DNA from: Sipunculus nudus
Lineage: Eukaryota; Annelida; Sipuncula; Golfingiida; Sipunculidae
Direction: 5' to 3'
Assembly (NCBI GenBank): GCA_026874595.1
Contig: CM049318.1
Span: 52,166,750-52,230,749, forward strand
DNA length: 64,000 bases
Positions 10,856-19,500 of this stretch are shown here, one piece after another. How positions within the stretch are numbered: the first letter of the stretch is position 1; the number at the start of each line of letters is the position of its first letter. The translations under genes were made by a program, and so were the position numbers. The notes under the pieces were generated by a model. The model worked only from the letters and a program-made list of their open reading frames with translations. It made no database searches and was not told the origin of the DNA.

Positions 10856-13800
10856 GATATGTCATTTCTGACAATAGTATATGACATAAACACATTAAAT
10901 CTTGTGAATCACATGTCCCAATCAATTTTATGTTAAAAGTATGCTTGTATCACAGATATTAAAAAGGTTTAGTTTTGACAATTGCAGACTTAGAGCTGTT
11001 CGGAAACCGTGGCGTAAATCCAAATCCGAGCGGAGGACAGAGAAGAGGCGGCAGGGATGATGAGAGTCGAGATAGTGATGACAACGACCGTGGAGGAGGT
11101 GGAGGAGGAGGAGGAGGAGGTGGATGGGGAAGTATCAGACCTGCCCCTCCTCCCCCTCCAAGACCGGCTCCTGCAGGAACCTGGACCAGATGGACAGCTT
11201 GGAGTACCTGCCTGTGTGCACATGGATATAGGTATCGCTACAGGACTTGTCTTGGTTCCTGTTCCGGAAGTGCAGTGCACACTGAATATTGCACATGTTG
11301 TAAGTATGATTTATTCAGTTTTCAATATTTTCATACATATTAAGCAATAATCCGGACACTACTATGTAACAGGGCACAAATCGTAACCGTTTGACCAAGA
11401 GTCTTCTAGCTGAAAGCCAGCGAGGTATTATGGAAATGTTCTTGAAAGGTTTAAATTAGGTCGCAATGACCTGTATTCTGCGAGCTTCAATAACAACCTA
11501 GATTTTAGCATCTAGGAAGAAAAGGCCCGAGACTCTTCTCAATTTCTATTGACCTGAACATGCTTGTTATGATTCACATAATTATTGGTTCATATTTTCT
11601 CCTTCCAAAGTCTTAACAGTATCGGACTCAATATGTACAGTACGTATATTATGTATAGAATTAATTTACCAAATAAATCAAATTTGTTGATTACGCAAGC
11701 ACTACACACATTGGTTGCATACAAATTAGTATAATTATATATGCCTGTTATCAACGAATGTCGTGTTTTTCTTAAAAGGGCTTCGAAGGAGGTGGCTGTC
11801 CTTGTAACAAACACGTATGCAAAAGCATTGACATCTTGAAGGCATTCGTGTATGCTACTCTTAGCTTGTCTTCCAGTCTGTGTATAAGTATATAATATAT
11901 ATATATATATACAGGGGCGATAATATAGGGGGATTGGGGTATATACCCCCACCCACATTTGTGTCAATGTAACCCCCCCTCCCCCCCACCCCACTATTCA
12001 CAGAACAATATGTATATATTGCAAATGAAATATATTAACAAATAGATGTATATTGACTTTGGTTCCATTCATGAGTTTTCTATGAAATATCATATCTAAA
12101 CCTGGTTTAGAATTAACCTGTACTCTAAACATAATACCATATTTTCTAAAACCTTTTACTTGATTTTAATATATTTGAAATGTGATTAAGTATATACATG
12201 TATTCGAAATGTGTTATACGGACGCTAATATAAAAATATTTAAAATGGTGTGTGTGTATGTGTGCGAGTCATCCCCCCACCCCCCAGCCTTAGAGATAAA
12301 TTGACGCCACTGAATATATAACATAATGATTGAAAACATTCTTCCAATATTTCTACCTAATAATATGAAAACGGAGTAATTTACAGATGGTAAAATCATA
12401 TACAGCTCATTAGTTAATGTAAATTAGAAACGATCATGATAATCACAACCACGCCCGACTGCAAATTGAATAATTAAAACAAGATGACCAGAGGTCACGC
12501 GCTTGCCGAAAATGGAAATAATACAGACAGATAGACAGAGAGTGCATGTAGAAACAGTCATATGAATGAGCAACGTTGTGGGGGCAGCAGAAACGAATAA
12601 TACGTGTATGTACGCATGCTGACCTTTAAAAGCTGCATACCTTTCTAGTGTAAAAAGGACAAAGTTCAAACATTTCCATGAAATCCCATTAATCTAGTTT
12701 GACAAGAAGCAGTGAGAAGTTTTCAGACTTGTCATGTTAAGCTGGCCAAATGTTATGAAATGCCGAAAACTAGACCTGTCTAGCTGTAAAAGTCGCGGAG
12801 TTATTAGCATTTCTGTGAAATCTCGTTTTTTATCGTTTGGCGAGATATGGTGCGAGATTTGGCCAGTCTTGCAGGTTTGTCATGTCAAGCCGTCCAAATG
12901 TTATGAAATGCCAAAAACTAGACCTGTCTAGCCGTAAAAAACGCCGACTTATAAGCATTTCTGTGAAATCTCGTTTTTCCACATTTGACCAGATATAGTG
13001 CGAGATTTGGCCAGTCTCGTAGTTTTACTATGTCAAGTTGGCTAAATGTTACCAAATGCCGAAAACTAGACCTGAGTAGCTGTAAAAGTCGCCGAGTTAT
13101 AAGTATTTCCGCGAAATCTCATTTTTTCTCGTTTGGCAACATATGGTGCGAGATTTGGCCAGTCTCGCAGTTTTATCATGTCAGGCTGGCAAAATGTTAC
13201 GAAATGCCGAAAATCAGACCGGTCTAGCTTAAAAAGTCGCTGAGTTATAAGCATTACCGTGAAATCTCGTTTTTTCACGTTTGACCAGATCTAGTGCGAG
13301 ATTTGGCGAGACTTTCAGTTTTATCATGTCAAGCTGCCTATAAGCTACATAATGACCAAAACCAGTAGGGACAAACAGACAATCAAACAAACAAACAGAC
13401 AAATGGACATACGCAACTGACGAATATGCTTGCCGAAATCGAAGATTTCCGGCAAGCAACAAACAGACAGACAGACAAACAGACATACGCAACTGACCAA
13501 TATGCTTGCCGGAATCTTTGATTCCGGCAAGCAACAAAAAGACAGACAGACATACGCAACTGACCAATATGCTTGCCGAAATCTTTGATTCCGGCAAGCA
13601 ACAAAAAGACAGACAAATGGACATACGGAACTGACCAACATGCTTGCCGAAATCGAAGATAAAAACATCTTAAAATGGATTTTTCTTCATACCTCGTCAC
13701 AAATGGTCGTAGCTACTTAAGCAATAGCTGGTCATTCGAAAGCCATTTTTCCTGATGTGTATATGTCTGAAACCTGCTATAACCATGGTAACGCATTTTG

Positions 13801-16351
13801 GGGAAAATGTCATGATATTCGATAATAAGGATCCTTCTCTTGAGGTCTAGTGTTTCCGCGTAGCATACATTTCAATTTTTTTGCCATATCTACACAATTA
13901 TAAATCCCATTTACAGAAACTATAGCTAATTTTCTTTCTCTGGCTCTACTCCACCACCTGAGTAAGTCATCTAGTGACAATCTTTTGTCACGTTGTCAGT
14001 ATGTCTGTCTGTTCGTCAGTTATCCTCCAATTCGCTTGCTTTTCGGTTCTTGCTTCTCACATATAGCATAGTACAGATCACAGTTTTGCAGAAATTATTT
14101 TAAAACTCGTACAGCTGATGTCATACACTATTATCTCAAAAGTGATTTTCCATTATCGAGATACGGCTGCAAAGAGGCGCTGCACTCGAACCACTGCGAC
14201 ATATCATTTTTTGGCCATACCTCCAAAACTGAGAACCTTATCTGCACAAATTTAACTCATTTTGTTCACAAATACCTTCTCCATATGATTATCTAGTCAT
14301 CTGTTATCTCAAATTTTTAAGTGTGTCAGTATGTCTGTCCGTTTGTCGATTGTTTTCAGCTTTGTCTGCTTCATGTTATTTTGTGTGATATATGTCATTC
14401 TACAGGTCCCAATTCCTCATTATCAGCAATCGCTCTGAGGGTCACTCAATTGATGGAAAACCGACATTATGTATCGTCTGTTCGTCTGTCTGTCATTTCA
14501 ATTTCCGGCAAGCGCTCGACCTCTGGTCGTCTAGTGTGCTTGTTTTCCGTTTGTTTGTGTGTCTGTTACCACAATTAAGCAAAATGTTATCAACGGATTT
14601 TGATGAAATTTCCAGGATGGCTCGGCAGTGATACAGGGAACAATTGATTAAATTTTTAGGGATGATCCGGATCACCATCTAGATCTTGGAATTATTTAAA
14701 GGAAAAATGCTGCATTTTTGACAATGCCATATGGCGAAAGTACATGCTCTTAGTGCAAAATTCGAGTTTTTCATGAAATCTGGTCTGTGAAAGCGGAGCA
14801 CAGGCTTGGTTGTATGAAAATTTCAAGATAATTAAGACGTATAATTCTGTCATGCAACGTCTGTACATAATGGAAAACTATGTCTTTTAAACATCATGAA
14901 TGTTTGTCCGTAATGTTATTGGCCATACAGTCAGATGAACGTCATGGCCCATACATTTCTTGTTTCAGTGAATGTCATCGGAAAGTTCGAAGTATCATAT
15001 ACTTATATCATATATCTATTGAGTTTCTGTGTCAAACAAAGGAACCTGTTTGTCTATGCTTTCTTTAAATTATGACTATATATATGCGCTTTTCAACCGA
15101 CCAAAACCTACAAGGTCAACCTATATACATTAAGGAATATCTGTGATAAAGAATGGTTAGGACCGCTATTCCTAAATTAAAACCTTTAATAATGAAACTT
15201 TGATAATGAAACTCCAATATATCAGTTGTTTTCCGTCCCAGCAGCGTGGCAGTGGAAGGAATGGGGCCCATGGTCTGCCTGTACCACATGGTCTGGCTGT
15301 GGCTCGGGAACCAAGGAAAGGTCAAGGCAATATTGTCAAGCTCAGTACTGCATCCAAACACAGGCGCAAACGGCCGCGTGTTTCAAACCATGCCCTGGTA
15401 ATACTTAATGTTATAAATCAGTTCTAAAAAGTTACTATACGAACAAGACGAGTAATAATATCACGTAAGAAACTATTGGAGGTAAAGCACAATCATTTCC
15501 TTAAATTATCTCAGAACCCTGAGGTTGGAAAAACTAATCGAGAGTTGGCAATTCTTTCCAGGACTGGGTCTGATATTATAGTCTTAATATTGTAAAGTAT
15601 AACACAATATTCATTTGAATATTTAAGATTTTTATATGCTTGGATTCATTTAAGATGTTTAAATATATATATATAGATATATATATATATATATATATAT
15701 GTCATATTATATCTCATTTTCTGAATATCTGAAGGGGGGTGGTTATATTGGTCACCCCAACCACACTTGCTGGATAGTGTGTAGGTGGTGGGGGGGGGGG
15801 GGGGGGCTGTATAAACATTGTTATCTCCTTTATTGACGCCCCTGTTTCCTTTTTTCTTCAGGTCAACCAGCATTGACCTCGCGCGGCTGCGGGGTAAGAC
15901 CACCCACACATGATGCACTCCATAGTATATTAGGTGGCCAGACCACCACGCCCGGAAGCTGGCCGTGGATAGTTGGCATTTTCTACACAGGACATGGGAA
16001 TCAACAATATATATGTGGTGGAACTATTATAAACCGAAAATGGATACTTACTGCGGCACACTGTATAAAAACGACAGATAGGACGTGAGTAACATACATA
16101 TACTTACCTACGCCAAATTATGATGGGCGGATTAACAGTAGATTAAATTGAACAGTTTTTTTTATATTTTCCGGCCTTGGAGTTTTCTGCCTTGCCAGGA
16201 GTGTATCCTCTATGTCTGCTCTGTATTTCTTGCATGTCTACAAAATTTCTCTGTGATAGCACGCCTAAGTAAATAAAATATTATATTGATTCGCATTATA
16301 ACAGCAAATACATTTTTGTAATAAAATAACCATCAAGTTTGACTTTTGTAG

Positions 16352-16401
<50 letters not shown>

Positions 16402-16439
16402 TTTTGTAATAAAATAACCATTAAGTTTGACTTTTGTAG

Positions 16440-16477
<38 letters not shown>

Positions 16478-16513
16478 CAATACACATATCATTATATATA
16501 TGTATATTATTAC

Positions 16514-16573
<60 letters not shown>

Positions 16574-19500
16574 GTTGTTGTTGTAAAAAGCATGTAGTTA
16601 CCGGTCCATCAAACTTTCAATAATGTATTACTCTATATATACAGATAGGTATACCACGCTATATTTGGCATGTGACAATACTGAGAAGGTCTTTGTTCAT
16701 GCAATATGTCTTTCTTGATTATGTTTAAGAAAAAGTTCACAACAATCCCATGAATTCCACGAGTAGTCGTTGGTCATGATTTTCTATACACGGGCTAAGT
16801 AATGGAGAGAAAACTATGTCTGCGGTTCATATTTAGTGGAGCAGAGCGGAATCACATTACATAGCCAGAGATTCGTGATGAACTGAGCCCATGTAGATTA
16901 TATTACAGTGTGATATTCACTGAACCATGGCGCGACCATAATTTAGAGCACTCAAAAACCAACCGTGCCTCGCACGGAGTACCACTGATAGTCTGCATCT
17001 TTAAAGCGTGTATGATAATAACAATTATTATCACTGAAAAACGAATTTGTCTACACTTACGTTAAAAACGCCCTGTCAGAAAGAGTGACCTACTGCCTTC
17101 CAAGTATTTCAAGTTGTTTTAAATGAAATATAGATCAATCATAGTTGTTGTAATAACTGTCATCTTCATCATCGTAATCATATTCACATTCCCCTTTCAG
17201 TTTAGGGTGTGTGTTTGTTCCAAGATATATAACTCACACAATCATAAACGGAATCCCATGATTTTTTAATGTGCCTAGGGAATGGGCCAATGAAAAAACG
17301 GTAGGATTTAAGTGGGGGTCCGGCTAATGATTCTAGTTAGGACTTCCAGGAATATTCGCAAATGTGCAATCAAACATGTAATACAAATAAGTCAATTTAA
17401 CATAGGTTTCGGAATAACCCACATTAAGGACCACCCATATGGCGAAGGTCTACTAGCGTAAGAATGCATATTTCTAGTTTTCTCTTTTCTCTTATTTCCT
17501 TTCTCATTTTATATTCGATAACCATTTATGCCATAACAAGTTTTATTGTAGGTTTCATATCTAGTTTGTTTCATCCACAATACGAGTTTTTTCTCCACTT
17601 TCATTTACCAGTGTCCATCCTTTAATCTTTGCGTCACTCGTCGTCCTGTATCTTTTATTATTGCTCTTATTATTATTGTTATTATTATTATTATTATTAT
17701 TATTAATATTATTATATTAGTATAATTTGCATTATTAGTTTGGAAAAATATTATTTTATTTTGTATTATCATTCGTACATTTTTTATTATATTTAATAAA
17801 AATAGTGGTTAAACCAGCTATTATATAAAACTAAGTATACATATTACTCGTCTGGTAGGGAGAGGAATGTAAGCAATGTTTCCATATAGCGTATATACGT
17901 GTATGCGTGAAAAATAGTTGTGTACCCATTGTACGTTCATGCGTTATGCGTGAACTAGCTGAGGTATGTAATGATACACTAGATCTAGATCTTCTCTAAA
18001 GATAAATGCTTGAGTGAAGTAATTCTCCCCAGAATCCTCGAGTTCATGCAGACCCTGTGCCCGAAAATCACTCTTGTGGCGAATTTCACGCATATATGCA
18101 CACAGGCATACATACTGACGGGAACATTGAAACACCATATTGCTAAATCATAAGAGCAATTATCAGCTCAGCTGAGAGAATGCCACCTGAGTTATAACGA
18201 TCACTCTTATGCGTCGTTCATTAACAAGGTCAGCTCCTTTACTGTAAGGCACAGAAAGTTCAATATTGCCATACTTACAGGACGTGATAGTTCATCTGTG
18301 AAAACAGAAAAATAGGTCACTGTGACTTATATTTTCCGAGTTATAGAGCGAAAACCTCTAAAGCCATCGGTGTTAACAAGACATATCGTAACCCGCAAGA
18401 CTAAGGAAGTTCATACTTTACTTTCTGGTACCTCCTCTGAAGATAATAAATAATAGGTCACTGTGACCTGTATTCTCCAAATCTGTTATTGAGCGAAACC
18501 TCAGAAGCCATAATCCTTAATTAACAAATCATAATTCTAACTGCAAGAGAGGTAATCTGGGAAACGAAAGAGTAGGTCACTGTGATCTATATCCTCCAAA
18601 TTATTTTGCGAAAGTCCAGAAGCCAGCGTCTGTCATTAACAAGGCACAAATCATAACCACAAAGCTAAGGAAGTTTAAACTTTACATGCTTACATATGGT
18701 AACTGGCCCAGATAGACCTCTTTTGAAAATTAAGAGTAGGTCACTGCGACCTATTGCGAGATATTGAGCAAAATGCACTGTCCATTCGTTAACAAGACCT
18801 TATTCATGCATGCCAGTAGGAGCTAGGAGATTTAAACTGGGGGGGGGGGGGGGGGGGAGTGCGGGCATCTGCATATTTTAAAGCCATATTAAACTTAGGC
18901 TAATGAATGTGAAATAAGTTGAATTGTTGAAACAACGTATTGGTTACGGAACCCTTAAATTGCCCTGATCACACCTTTTACCGATTTCAGGAATATTTTT
19001 TGTCTGCTACCAAAAATCATAGGAAAATGCCTGGGCTTTGATCACTAGATTTTGAGGACTTTACCCCTTCTCTCTTTGCATTGTTTGATTTCTGTGTTTT
19101 TTATATTATATTGTCCGTTACCACTTGCGTTGATCTATTTACCTGCGATAAAGTGGTACATTTAATCCGTTCTGAATGGTATGAACACTTAAGCTATAAG
19201 CAGTCCATATATCCTGGAATGCATACTGCAGTATTTTTGCAGTTTCACTGTATTTTTATTATGCACAGGTTTACTCAGTATTATGCACAGGTTTACTCAT
19301 AATTATGTACAGGTTTTTACATACTGAATATTAGACCCCTCTTACTCATGTTGAAATGAAAGCTATTAGTCTGATATTTTGCAGGGCACATATGGTATCA
19401 CCATTATAACTAGGATGTTGAAATTTATTAATATACAGACCCATTCTGGTAAAAGTCTTCTTGCAAATCCCAAATTAGGTGGCTTAAGACCTACATTAAT

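Larger units (their letters stand above)
12476..14545. mobile_element. ~2-kb inverted-repeat element in gene A intron 2
   Basis: About 60 bp at the left end (12476-12540, GACCAGAGGTC...GCGCTTGCCG...ACAGACAG) recurs inverted at the right end (about 14470-14545). Inside are a ~147-bp tandem array, a hairpin array and CTGTCTGT-rich segments. No transposase frame is seen. Exact ends and target duplication are unclear. Confidence 0.55.

Noticed and set aside
10990-11280. Antisense 96-residue frame (Ser/Thr-rich)
   Set aside because: It is the reverse complement of gene A exon 2, whose Gly and Pro codon runs create the open frame.
13229-13700. Three overlapping minus-strand frames of 105-131 residues with Cys/Val-rich repeats
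   Set aside because: All arise from the tandem hairpin and 147-bp arrays. There are no splice-linked neighbours or domain features.
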